Source: Gammaproteobacteria bacterium (GTDB lineage Bacteria; Pseudomonadota; Gammaproteobacteria; S012-40). Taken from it: a stretch of 9,230 bases of DNA. Both the position numbers and the translations under genes were made by a program. Location: positions 1 to 9,230 of the forward strand of contig JAOUPJ010000137.1 in assembly GCA_029879945.1 (NCBI GenBank). The letters run 5' to 3'. Below the pieces are notes generated by a model. The model saw only the letters and a list, made by a program, of their open reading frames with translations. It made no database searches and was not told where the DNA came from. Every line of letters begins with the position of its first letter. Position 1 is the first letter of the stretch. Shown piece by piece: positions 1-6,534 of this stretch.

Positions 1-422
1 TTAATGCGCCCCACTTCGTCGAAGACCTGTGCCTGGAATATCCCAGCCATATCATTGTGGGGCTGGATGCGCGGGATGGGAAAGTTGCCATTGATGGGTG
101 GTCCAAACTTTCTAATCACGATGTTATTGATATGGGGCAGCGTTTCGAAAGCATGGGCGTGGAAGCGATTATCTACACCGATATTTCGCGTGACGGTACC
201 CTGCAAGGCGTGAATGTTGAAGCGACCGTCAAGTTGGCGCAAAGCATACGAATTCCGGTGATCGCCTCGGGTGGTATCAATACCATCGATGACATTAAAT
301 CACTCTGTGCCATGGAAGAAGAAGGAATAACCGGGGTGATTACCGGTCGTGCCTTATATGAAGGAACCATGGATCTGGCGGCCGCACAGAAAATGGCCGA
401 CGATATGCGGGGAAACAAATAA
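1..422 (+). CDS. hisA: HisA, ProFAR isomerase, 3' part only (5' end outside window)
   Basis: This is the C-terminal ~139 codons of phosphoribosylformimino-5-aminoimidazole carboxamide ribotide isomerase (EC 5.3.1.16), a cytosolic TIM-barrel enzyme of histidine synthesis. The family is usually ~245 residues, so about 105 N-terminal residues, including the first catalytic Asp, lie upstream of the window. The frame is open from base 3 to the TAA at 420-422. Visible family motifs are GLDARDGKVAIDGW (positions 60-101, holding the second catalytic Asp in GLDAR), TDISRDGTLQG, the phosphate-binding ASGGI, and GVITGRALYEG near the end. An internal GTG at 57 could be mistaken for a start, but the reading frame and homology continue upstream of it. 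hisF begins one base after the stop, so the two are surely co-transcribed. Identification is firm. Confidence 0.96.
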   Translation, partial: NAPHFVEDLCLEYPSHIIVGLDARDGKVAIDGWSKLSNHDVIDMGQRFESMGVEAIIYTDISRDGTLQGVNVEATVKLAQSIRIPVIASGGINTIDDIKSLCAMEEEGITGVITGRALYEGTMDLAAAQKMADDMRGNK

Positions 423-423
423 G

Positions 424-1200
424 GTGGGACTGGCCAAGCGCATTATTCCCTGTTTGGACGTGGATGCTGGTCGTGTCGTTAAGGGTGTGAAGTTTGTAGA
501 CATCCGCGATGCGGGTGACCCTGTCGAAGTGGCCAAACGCTATGACGAGCAAGGTGCCGACGAGATCACTTTTCTGGATATCACGGCCAGCTCCGACCAG
601 CGCGAGACCATGGTTCACGTGGTTGAACAAGTCGCGTCACAAGTCTTTATTCCGCTTACCGTAGGGGGTGGAATTCGTGAATTGGCCGATGTGCAGCGCA
701 TGCTGCGCGCAGGAGCAGACAAGGTTTCCATTAATACGGCCGCTGTGCACAACCCGGAGTTTGTGCGCCAAGCATCCGAGCGCTTTGGCGCGCAATGTAT
801 CGTTGTTGCCATTGATGCCAAGAAGGTGAGCGCAGAGGATGAAGAGCCTCGTTGGGAAATCTTTACCCATGGTGGCCGTAAACCCACCGGTCTGGATGCC
901 ATTGAGTGGGCCAGAAAGATGGTTGAGCTGGGGGCGGGTGAAATCCTGTTGACCAGTATGGATCGAGACGGCACCAAGATCGGATTCGATTTACCCCTCA
1001 CTCGCGCCATCAGTGATGCGGTTTCAGTGCCTGTTATCGCCTCGGGCGGCGTGGGTAATTTGCAGCACCTGGTAGACGGCGTCAAAGAGGGTAAGGCGGA
1101 TGCAGTCTTGGCCGCCAGTATCTTCCACTTTGGTGAGTACACGATCGCCCAGGCCAAAGAGGCCATGGCTCAGGCCGGGATTGAGGTGCGGGATCAGTGA
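424..1200 (+). CDS. hisF: HisF, imidazole glycerol phosphate synthase cyclase subunit
   Basis: HisF is the cyclase half of IGP synthase (EC 4.3.2.10). It uses ammonia passed from the HisH glutaminase to turn PRFAR into IGP and AICAR, in the cytosol. The 258-residue product matches the usual length of ~257. I chose the GTG at 424 because it gives the family N-terminus MGLAKRIIPCLDVD, has GGGGA (409-413) at a suitable distance, and sits one base after the hisA stop. The longer open frame from 349 runs through hisA in another frame and has no HisF homology. Catalytic Asp12 (CLDVD) and Asp131 (VVAIDAKK) are present, as are the phosphate-binding VGGGIR (80-85) and IASGGVG (205-211) loops. The TGA overlaps the GTG start of hisI by four bases, which suggests translational coupling. 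Confidence 0.97.
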   Translation: MGLAKRIIPCLDVDAGRVVKGVKFVDIRDAGDPVEVAKRYDEQGADEITFLDITASSDQRETMVHVVEQVASQVFIPLTVGGGIRELADVQRMLRAGADKVSINTAAVHNPEFVRQASERFGAQCIVVAIDAKKVSAEDEEPRWEIFTHGGRKPTGLDAIEWARKMVELGAGEILLTSMDRDGTKIGFDLPLTRAISDAVSVPVIASGGVGNLQHLVDGVKEGKADAVLAASIFHFGEYTIAQAKEAMAQAGIEVRDQ

Positions 1201-1595
1201 GCGAGGCCTGGCTGGATGAGATCAAATGGGATCAGGACGGTCTGGTGCCCGCCATTGCCCAGGATGCCGCTTCGGGTAAAATCCTCATGTTTGCCTGGAT
1301 GAATCGGGAATCATTGGCCGAAACCGTGGCTAGTGGAAATGCGGTATACTGGTCGCGTTCTCGTCAGAAACTGTGGCGAAAGGGCGAATCTTCCGGTCAT
1401 ACCCAAAAAGTGGAAGAGCTACGTCTGGACTGCGATGCAGACGTTATCCTCATGCAAGTCAAACAAATAGGCGGTATTGCCTGCCACACCGGTCGAGAGC
1501 GCTGCTTCTATCGCAAGCTGGAAAATGGGCAATGGCAGGTCACCGATGAGGTAGAGAAAGACCCGCAAGACATTTACGGCGGTAACAAACCATGA
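1197..1595 (+). CDS. hisI: HisI, phosphoribosyl-AMP cyclohydrolase
   Basis: HisI is the phosphoribosyl-AMP cyclohydrolase (EC 3.5.4.19), which opens the adenine ring of PR-AMP to give ProFAR, the HisA substrate. The 132-residue protein is a stand-alone HisI, not the fused HisIE of enteric bacteria. Metal ligands expected for the family are visible: D78-C79-D80-A81-D82 (Mg/Zn site), C96-H97 in GGIACHTGRERC, and C103. The start is a GTG at 1197 embedded in the hisF stop (GTGA), and the stop overlaps the hisE ATG (ATGA, 1592-1595). These four-base overlaps on both sides indicate translational coupling. The last ~15 residues (KDPQDIYGG region) form a short tail beyond the catalytic core. Confidence 0.96.
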   Translation: MSEAWLDEIKWDQDGLVPAIAQDAASGKILMFAWMNRESLAETVASGNAVYWSRSRQKLWRKGESSGHTQKVEELRLDCDADVILMQVKQIGGIACHTGRERCFYRKLENGQWQVTDEVEKDPQDIYGGNKP

Positions 1596-1909
1596 GTGAA
1601 GTTCTATCAAGACTTGCACAAGTGCTGGAAGAGCGTAAAAATGCCTCGGCGGATTCCTCGTATGTGGCCGGTCTCTATCATAAGGGACTGGATAGCATAC
1701 TGAAAAAGGTGGCCGAGGAAGCGGGTGAAACCCTGATTGCCGCCAAAAATGGCGAAAAATCACAAATCGTGTACGAAACCGCTGACCTGTGGTTTCACAC
1801 CCTGGTCATGTTGGCCGCTTGCGATTTGGGTCCCAACGAGGTGTTGGAAGAATTGGACAGGCGCTTTGGGTTATCGGGCATTGATGAAAAAAATGCCCGG
1901 GGAAAATAA
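1592..1909 (+). CDS. hisE: HisE, phosphoribosyl-ATP pyrophosphatase
   Basis: HisE (EC 3.6.1.31) removes pyrophosphate from PR-ATP, the step just before HisI. The 105-residue length is normal for a stand-alone HisE. It is an all-alpha MazG-like fold, and the two metal-binding helices are recognisable: EEAGE at residues 42-46 and ETAD at 62-65, with the helix FHTLVMLAACDLG following. The ATG overlaps the hisI stop. It is the last his gene of the run. tatA starts 37 bases downstream with no hairpin between them, so read-through from the his operon into tatABC is likely. Separate hisI and hisE genes are typical of Pseudomonas-like and many beta/gammaproteobacterial genomes rather than of enterics. 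Confidence 0.96.
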   Translation: MSEVLSRLAQVLEERKNASADSSYVAGLYHKGLDSILKKVAEEAGETLIAAKNGEKSQIVYETADLWFHTLVMLAACDLGPNEVLEELDRRFGLSGIDEKNARGK

Positions 1910-1946
1910 GCCTTAGGCGAAAACAGAAAGAGAAACGGAGAGAAAC

Positions 1947-2204
1947 ATGGGCGGAATTAGTATTTGGCAATTGCTGATCATTTTGGTGATCGTGTTGTTA
2001 CTGTTTGGCGCCAAGAAATTGCGCTCAGCGGGTTCTGACTTGGGTGGTGCAGTCAAAGGCTTTAAAGATGCGATGCGAGATGGGGAAGAGGCTGCCAAGA
2101 AAGACAGTCAGCCCGAACGTGTCGAGCAAAAAGACGACGGCCGAGTCATTGATGTAGAGGCCCAGAAGGCCGAATCCGTAAAGACCGATAGTAATAAACC
2201 GTAG
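1947..2204 (+). CDS. tatA: TatA, twin-arginine translocase pore-forming subunit
   Basis: TatA oligomerises in the inner membrane to move folded twin-arginine proteins across it. The 85-residue protein has the standard layout: a very short periplasmic N-terminus, one membrane segment (about residues 6-20), the FGAKKLR hinge at 20-26, an amphipathic helix (about 27-45, with GSDLGGAVKGFKDAM), and a charged, unstructured tail. The first eight residues, MGGISIWQ, are the same as I recall for E. coli TatA, including the polar Gln8 in the membrane segment that separates TatA from TatB. GGAGAG at 1937-1942 is a good ribosome-binding site. tatB follows 16 bases after the stop. Confidence 0.95.
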   Translation: MGGISIWQLLIILVIVLLLFGAKKLRSAGSDLGGAVKGFKDAMRDGEEAAKKDSQPERVEQKDDGRVIDVEAQKAESVKTDSNKP

Positions 2205-2220
2205 TTACTGGCGCTAGGCC

Positions 2221-2592
2221 ATGTTTGACATCGGATTTTGGGAGCTCGCGCTAATAGGTGTGATAGCGCTTATTGTAGTAGGGCCGGAAAAATTTCCAGG
2301 CCTTATTCGCAATGTTGCCTATTGGTTTGGTCGTGCCCGGGAAACGGTGAGTAATCTCAAGGCCGAAATGGACATGGAACTGGACAAGGCCGACAAGCTC
2401 AAGGAGCTGATGGACGAACAGATTGATATCCGTGATAAACACAAGAAACTTGAATCAGGTGAAGTTGAGTCGCCCACAGGTGCCAAACCGGTGGGGACAC
2501 GTTTTGTTGTTCCGGAGCACACGCAATTGAAAGCAGGAAGCGATGCCAAAGAAGTACGTGTTGAAGAAGAAAAGAAAACCAAACCTGAATAA
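2221..2592 (+). CDS. tatB: TatB, twin-arginine translocase receptor subunit
   Basis: TatB pairs with TatC to form the receptor that binds twin-arginine signal peptides. The 123-residue protein starts MFDIGFWEL, with Glu8 in the membrane segment where TatA has Gln, and has the TatB-type hinge VGPEKFP at residues 20-26. A longer amphipathic helix (about 28-75, rich in Lys/Glu/Asp) and a variable charged tail follow. E. coli TatB is longer (about 170 residues), so the tail here is short but within the family's range. The start ATG at 2221 is preceded only by a weak AGG. It sits between tatA and tatC in the standard operon order. Confidence 0.94.
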   Translation: MFDIGFWELALIGVIALIVVGPEKFPGLIRNVAYWFGRARETVSNLKAEMDMELDKADKLKELMDEQIDIRDKHKKLESGEVESPTGAKPVGTRFVVPEHTQLKAGSDAKEVRVEEEKKTKPE

Positions 2593-2624
2593 TATTCTCG
2601 GTCACTCTAATCCAGACCACCACC

Positions 2625-3551
2625 ATGTTTAGAAAAATTTTTCGCGTCAAACAAAGTAAAAAACCAAATGTGAATGCGTCAGAAATGCCTCTGGTTGCGC
2701 ATCTGGTAGAATTGCGTGACCGCCTTATTCGTTCCCTGATTGGTCTAACAGTCATTTTCCTCTGCTTGGTTCCCTTTGCCAATGAACTCTACGAGATCAT
2801 GGCCTCCCCACTTATGGCGCATTTACCAAAAAATGCGTCCATGATTGCGACTGAAGTGGCTTCTCCCTTTTTTGCACCCTTTAAACTAACCCTGTTTGTC
2901 GCCTTGTTTGTCGCCATGCCCTGGTTGCTGTTTCAGGCTTGGTCTTTTATTGCGCCGGGGCTCTATGGCCATGAAAAAAAGATCATGCTGCCTCTCTTGC
3001 TTTCCAGCTCCTTTCTTTTTTATTTAGGGGCGGCCTTTGCCTACTTTGTGGTATTCCCAATCATGTTCGGCTTCTTCACCAGTGTTGCGCCGGAAGGTGT
3101 GGAGGTGATGACGGACATTAGTAGCTATCTCAATTTTATCTTGAAGATATTTTTTGCGTTTGGTTTGGCGTTTGAGGTGCCGATCGCGACCTTTGTTTTT
3201 GTCTGGATGGGTATTACCACCGTCGATAGTCTGAAAGAAAAACGCCCGTATATTATTGTTGCTGCCTTTGTGTTAGGGATGTTGCTGACGCCGCCAGACG
3301 CCATTTCACAGACACTACTTGCGGTGCCTATGATCCTGTTGTTTGAGTTGGGTCTGCTATTTGCTCGTATGTTTGTCAAGCGGCGGGAGCAGGCACAGGA
3401 AGAAGCTACCGAAGAAGTGGAAACCGCTGCGCCAAGCAATGAATATGATGAAGATGATCATGATTTTCTTGATAAAGAGCTGGCCAGAGCCGAGGCAGAA
3501 GAGCGGGAATTGAGAAATAAGAATAAAGATGAAGACAACGATAAAACCTGA
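2625..3551 (+). CDS. tatC: TatC, twin-arginine translocase multispanning subunit, with long acidic tail
   Basis: TatC recognises the twin-arginine motif and is the scaffold of the translocase. Six membrane segments can be placed at about residues 34-52, 86-106, 122-147, 168-192, 206-223 and 230-249. Conserved sites are visible: HLVELRDRL (26-34, with Glu29 equivalent to E. coli Glu15), GLYGHEKK (Glu117, E. coli Glu103), FGLAFEVP (Glu184) and TPPDAISQTLL (Asp225, E. coli Asp211). At 308 residues it is longer than the usual ~250-260. The extra length is a ~20-residue basic N-terminus and a ~55-residue tail very rich in Glu/Asp. There is no clear ribosome-binding site before the ATG at 2625. An in-frame ATG at 2685 would give the usual TatC N-terminus, so the start is uncertain. 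It is convergent with the protease gene 35 bases on. Confidence 0.95.
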   Translation: MFRKIFRVKQSKKPNVNASEMPLVAHLVELRDRLIRSLIGLTVIFLCLVPFANELYEIMASPLMAHLPKNASMIATEVASPFFAPFKLTLFVALFVAMPWLLFQAWSFIAPGLYGHEKKIMLPLLLSSSFLFYLGAAFAYFVVFPIMFGFFTSVAPEGVEVMTDISSYLNFILKIFFAFGLAFEVPIATFVFVWMGITTVDSLKEKRPYIIVAAFVLGMLLTPPDAISQTLLAVPMILLFELGLLFARMFVKRREQAQEEATEEVETAAPSNEYDEDDHDFLDKELARAEAEERELRNKNKDEDNDKT

Positions 3552-3586
3552 GGTATTGCTCCGGTATTTAAAAAGATCTTAGAACG

Positions 3587-4780
3587 CTATTCTTTCTCCG
3601 CTTGAGGAATTGGTCGTTCGCTGGTTGTGGCGCTTACGGTCGATTTTTTACCGCTGCGTAGAATTGTCAGTTCGATTCGAGTTCCGGGAACCGCTTTGGC
3701 AATACGTTTCACCGTTTGTTTGCCGTCGGTGATGGCTTCACCTTCTACCAGCAAAATAATATCACCAGGTGTGAGGCCTGCCTTATCAGCGGGTCCATCT
3801 CTCAATACGCCTGCCACGATTACACCATTCGTGTCTTTAAGGCCAAACGACTCGGCCAGTTGCGGGGTTAGGTCTTGAATTTCAATGCCCAGCCAACCGC
3901 GGACTACGTGCCCGTGTTGAATGATTTGTTCGGTGACTTCCTTGGCATTGGCGATCGGGATTGCAAAACCGATCCCTTGTGAGCCGCCGCTACGTGAAAA
4001 GATAGCGGTGTTGATTCCGATCAGATGTCCGGAGGCGTTCACCAACGCGCCGCCCGAGTTGCCAGGATTGATGGCAGCGTCTGTTTGAATAAAGTTTTCG
4101 AAGGTGTGTAGCCCCAAGCGGTCTCGTCCGGTGGCGCTTACGATACCCATGGTGACCGTCTGTCCTACGCCAAAGGGGTTGCCGATGGCTAAGACCACGT
4201 CTCCAACCTCCAGATTTTCGGATCTGCCGAGTGTGATGGAGGGTAGGCCTTCAATTTCTGTTTTGAGTACGGCCAAGTCCGATTCAGGATCGGTGCCCAC
4301 AACTTTGGCCACCGCGGTGCGTCCATCTTTAAGGGCGATTTCTATTTCGTCGGCTTGCTCGATGACATGGTTGTTGGTCAATATGTAGCCTTGTGGGCTG
4401 ATGATGACACCCGAACCCAGGCTGGTGTCTCGCCGATCTTCAGGTTGGTCAGGGTTGCGATCACCAAAGAATTTTTCAAAAAGAGGATCGTTAAATAAGG
4501 GGGGCTGATCCGCTGTCTCAGTTTTGGCGGTAAAAATGTTCACAACTGCGGGGGCCGCATGGGTTACTGCGCTGGCGTAAGAGCCTGGCGCCCCTTCCGG
4601 TGTAGTCTTGGGCGTGCCTTGACTAGGAGAAACTTCATTAAATTCAATAACTTTGGTGCTAAAGTCTAGATCGATCTCTCTCTCTTGGAACCACATTACC
4701 ACCACCGATACCACAATGCCCACTAGAGTGAACTTGAAGACGGTTTTCAGCCAGTTGATTTGGTCAGGAGTGAGTGCCAT
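3587..4780 (-). CDS. degS: DegS/AlgW-type membrane-anchored serine protease with one PDZ domain
   Basis: This is a trypsin-fold HtrA-family endopeptidase of 397 residues. Residues ~14-30 form one membrane anchor (KFTLVGIVVSVVVMW), followed by a periplasmic linker, the protease domain (~70-285) and a single PDZ domain (~290-380). The catalytic triad is complete: His138 (LTNNHVIEQ), Asp168 (ESDLAVLK) and Ser242 (NPGNSGGAL). Single anchor plus single PDZ is the DegS/AlgW layout; those proteases cleave an anti-sigma factor when the PDZ senses misfolded outer-membrane protein C-termini. A segment LFNDPLFEKFFGD (~95-107) resembles the loop of DegP/DegQ proteins and helps explain why it is longer than E. 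coli DegS (~355). Its exact substrate is inferred. A plausible promoter lies just upstream. It is convergent to tatC, so it is not part of that operon. Confidence 0.9.
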   Translation of the reverse strand: MALTPDQINWLKTVFKFTLVGIVVSVVVMWFQEREIDLDFSTKVIEFNEVSPSQGTPKTTPEGAPGSYASAVTHAAPAVVNIFTAKTETADQPPLFNDPLFEKFFGDRNPDQPEDRRDTSLGSGVIISPQGYILTNNHVIEQADEIEIALKDGRTAVAKVVGTDPESDLAVLKTEIEGLPSITLGRSENLEVGDVVLAIGNPFGVGQTVTMGIVSATGRDRLGLHTFENFIQTDAAINPGNSGGALVNASGHLIGINTAIFSRSGGSQGIGFAIPIANAKEVTEQIIQHGHVVRGWLGIEIQDLTPQLAESFGLKDTNGVIVAGVLRDGPADKAGLTPGDIILLVEGEAITDGKQTVKRIAKAVPGTRIELTILRSGKKSTVSATTSERPIPQAEKE

Positions 4781-4813
4781 GTGTGAATGAAATGCCCATT
4801 GGATTTGAAGACT

Positions 4814-4841
4814 ATTCTATATGGAGTTTGTCCAGAGTAAA
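4814..4841 (-). promoter_or_regulatory. Candidate sigma-70-type promoter of the degS-like gene
   Basis: On the minus strand, TTTACT (4836-4841) and TAGAAT (4814-4819) are separated by 16 bases. The -10 element matches five of six consensus bases and the -35 matches four. Transcription would start about 27 bases before the ATG at 4780. No strong ribosome-binding site is seen in that short leader. This is a consensus-based reading only. Confidence 0.35.
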
Positions 4842-4926
4842 TGCAAATCGTTAAAAAACTTTTAGAAATTTGACGGAATATGGCAGCAAGAACCAGGCCT
4901 TTTGGGAGGGGTGAGTAAGAGTGAAC

Positions 4927-4959
4927 AAAAAAGCCCCGATTTTGTGAATCGAGGCTTTT
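4927..4959 (-). terminator. Intrinsic terminator of the outer-membrane protein gene
   Basis: On the minus strand this reads as a 13-base-pair stem (arms 4947-4959 and 4929-4941) with a five-base loop. The stem contains a single G-U pair and is followed by six U (4927-4932, the first four also pairing with the A-run at the stem base). It lies 26 bases beyond the stop of the gene at 4986-5483. In the plus direction the same stem has an A-C mismatch and a poorer T-run, so the minus orientation is the working one. It insulates the downstream protease gene from this transcript. Confidence 0.88.
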
Positions 4960-4985
4960 GATGCGCTTCGATATGGTAATCAGGT

Positions 4986-5483
4986 TTAGAAACCTAAGCC
5001 TACCCCTACGCCGTATACATAGTAATCAGAGCCGCCTACAGAATCGAAAGCTACAAGAGGGCCATATGAGATATTGTTGTAATGAAAGTCGTATCCAGCG
5101 CCAACGCGCAATACGCTTTTTGATTTCGATTCTACCTTAATACCCTCGACGGTGCCGCTTGAAACCATTTTTTGGCCTGCAGCAATATTCACTTTTAAAT
5201 CTTTCCATGGGTGAACCACTACGCCGGCTGCAACAAGCGTTGCACTAGGATCAGACTGAATCGTTTCCGCGACAACGCCGATGCCGAACATTCTGTCCAT
5301 TTGTGGCAGTCGCCTTTCGTATTCTAGAGCAAAGGTGTTGTACCCACTGCCGCCCGCAGCTGCTTTAGTTTGTCCCAGAAAGACCGCCGCGTGATTATCC
5401 CCGCCCGCTGCATTCGCTACGGAAAGAATTGACGCCATGGCCAATCCGGCGACTAGATTAAAAAAGCCAAGTTTCTTTTTCAT
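4986..5483 (-). CDS. Small predicted outer-membrane beta-barrel protein, function unknown
   Basis: The product has 165 residues. It begins with a clear Sec signal peptide: MKKKLG, a hydrophobic core at ~8-22, and a cleavage site after SVANA at residue 25. The mature part (~140 residues) has alternating hydrophobic/polar strands, many Gly and aromatic residues, and ends in Phe (GVGVGLGF). A terminal aromatic is the sorting signal typical of outer-membrane barrels. The length would suit an eight-stranded barrel. I do not recognise the family; OmpW/OmpA-like small barrels are possible parallels by shape only. GGGAGA is well placed before the ATG, and a strong terminator follows, so it is a single-gene transcript. 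It has no obvious link to the his-tat or Nif3 genes. Its C-terminus is the kind of peptide that DegS-type PDZ domains sense, but that pairing is speculation. Confidence 0.8.
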   Translation of the reverse strand: MKKKLGFFNLVAGLAMASILSVANAAGGDNHAAVFLGQTKAAAGGSGYNTFALEYERRLPQMDRMFGIGVVAETIQSDPSATLVAAGVVVHPWKDLKVNIAAGQKMVSSGTVEGIKVESKSKSVLRVGAGYDFHYNNISYGPLVAFDSVGGSDYYVYGVGVGLGF

Positions 5484-5581
5484 AAAGTTTCTCCCAACAA
5501 AAATAAATCACTTCATTGATATATGATTGCTTTAATGTATGCTGAAGGCGTTCGCTAGCAGCAAATTGATTGGTTAAATAC

Positions 5582-5597
5582 GAAAACAATTGTTTTC
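5582..5597. promoter_or_regulatory. Perfect 16-base palindrome, candidate operator
   Basis: GAAAACAATTGTTTTC is an exact inverted repeat with no spacer. It sits 99 bases from the ATG of the barrel gene and ~180 bases from the Nif3 start. The symmetry is that of a homodimeric repressor site. The AAAC-N4-GTTT core resembles the PsrA-type motif (fatty-acid/stationary-phase regulator) but lacks its flanking G/C, so I do not assign a regulator. Confidence 0.4.
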
Positions 5598-5663
5598 AAT
5601 AGCAGAGCCAAAAAGGCTCAAAAAAAGAGCGGAAAACAAGCGAGTTTCCTTGAGAGCCCCATT

Positions 5664-5732
5664 ATGACGACTCTAAAAATAATTACAAACCCGGTGCTGG
5701 GCGCAGCAATCTTGTTCCAGCCAGGGAAATAG
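5664..5732 (+). CDS. Possible 22-codon open frame upstream of the Nif3 gene
   Basis: An ATG at 5664 opens a 22-residue frame starting MTTLKIITNPVLGAAILF and ending at TAG 5730-5732, 43 bases before the Nif3 start. It has only a weak GAGAG (5652-5656) as a ribosome-binding site. The middle is mildly hydrophobic. It may be chance; it could equally be a leader peptide. There is no homology I recognise. Confidence 0.15.
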   Translation: MTTLKIITNPVLGAAILFQPGK

Positions 5733-5762
5733 GTAATCATCCTAATAGTTGAAATGCTTTCA

Positions 5763-5768
5763 AGAAGG
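5763..5768 (+). promoter_or_regulatory. Ribosome-binding site that sets the Nif3 start
   Basis: AGAAGG ends seven bases before the ATG at 5776. It favours that ATG over the in-frame ATG at 5749, which would add nine residues not expected for the family and has no comparable site upstream. Confidence 0.7.
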
Positions 5769-5775
5769 TAGATCT

Positions 5776-6534
5776 ATGGCTCAATTAAACGAGATCGTCG
5801 GATATTGTGATGTGCTTATGCAAGTTGACAAGTTTCGCGACTATTGTCCGAACGGCCTGCAAGTGGAAGGGCGAAGCGAGGTCCGGAAAATTGTCAGCGC
5901 CGTCACCGCCTCACAAGACGCGATAGACGCAGCCGTGGCTGCGGGTGCCGACCTGCTATTGGTTCATCACGGATTCTTTTGGAAGAACGAAAATCCAGTT
6001 CTCACGGGTCCTAAGAAACGACGAATCAAAACTCTACTGGAAAATGATTTAAGTTTACTTGCTTATCATTTGCCCCTGGATGCGCATCCCGAGATCGGTA
6101 ATAACGCCCAGCTGGGGAGGCTTTTGAACATAGAGTTTGTGGAACATTTTGATACAGGCTCCCCCTTGCCTTGGGGGTTTGTAGGAAAATTACATCGTAA
6201 ATTATCTGGAAATGAATTGAGCGATTTGATTAATGAAAAGCTGGGGCGTTTTCCTCTTCATATACCTGGGCACAGTAGAGAAATAGAAAAGATAGCCTGG
6301 TGTACAGGGGGTGCGCAGGGCTACTTTGAAGTAGCGGCGATGCACAATATTGATGCTTACATCAGTGGTGAAGTATCAGAACAAACTTATCATCAGGCCA
6401 AGGAATTGGGGATTGATTATTTTTCAGCCGGTCATTATGCCACAGAGCGCTACGGTGTTCAGGCCCTGGCCGAGAAATTGGTAGGGCGCTTCAATTTAAC
6501 ACACGATTTTGTAGAAATTAACAATCCGGTGTGA
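5776..6534 (+). CDS. ybgI: Nif3/YbgI-family dinuclear metal-centre protein
   Basis: The product is a 252-residue cytosolic protein of the Nif3-like family (E. coli YbgI, 247 residues), which forms a toroidal hexamer with a two-metal site. The family is often labelled GTP cyclohydrolase 1 type 2 homologue, but its in vivo role is not settled. All expected metal ligands are visible: His64 and His65 (LLVHHGFFW), His98 and Asp102 (AYHLPLDAH), and His220 and Glu224 (SAGHYATERYG). Other family signatures are the CPNGLQVEG near residues 24-32 and ISGEVSEQTYHQA near 196-208. The length and both ends match the family when the start is at 5776. In many beta/gammaproteobacteria this gene lies between the tat-linked serine protease and petABC, which fits its place here next to a respiratory complex operon. 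Confidence 0.93.
   Translation: MAQLNEIVGYCDVLMQVDKFRDYCPNGLQVEGRSEVRKIVSAVTASQDAIDAAVAAGADLLLVHHGFFWKNENPVLTGPKKRRIKTLLENDLSLLAYHLPLDAHPEIGNNAQLGRLLNIEFVEHFDTGSPLPWGFVGKLHRKLSGNELSDLINEKLGRFPLHIPGHSREIEKIAWCTGGAQGYFEVAAMHNIDAYISGEVSEQTYHQAKELGIDYFSAGHYATERYGVQALAEKLVGRFNLTHDFVEINNPV

Larger units (their letters stand above)
5484..5775. other. Divergent intergenic region with a perfect palindrome and nested hairpins
   Basis: These 292 bases separate the minus-strand barrel gene from the Nif3 gene and should hold both promoters. I could not pick a convincing sigma-70 match for either. The region contains a 16-base perfect palindrome (5582-5597), the hairpin GAGCC-AAAAA-GGCTC (5605-5619), an alternative pairing GCTC-AAAAAAA-GAGC (5616-5630), and GGAAAAC/GTTTCC arms (5631-5649). 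None is followed by a T-run in a terminator arrangement. A 22-codon open frame also lies here (5664-5732). Confidence 0.6.

Noticed and set aside
349..423. Longer hisF start from an ATG at 349
   Set aside because: The extra 25 residues lie over hisA in another frame and have no HisF homology; GTG 424 gives the family N-terminus.
615..1166. 183-residue minus-strand frame across hisF
   Set aside because: Antisense shadow of a well-supported gene, without domains of its own.
2399..2782. 127-residue minus-strand frame across tatB/tatC
   Set aside because: Shadow frame crossing two confirmed genes; no homology recognised.
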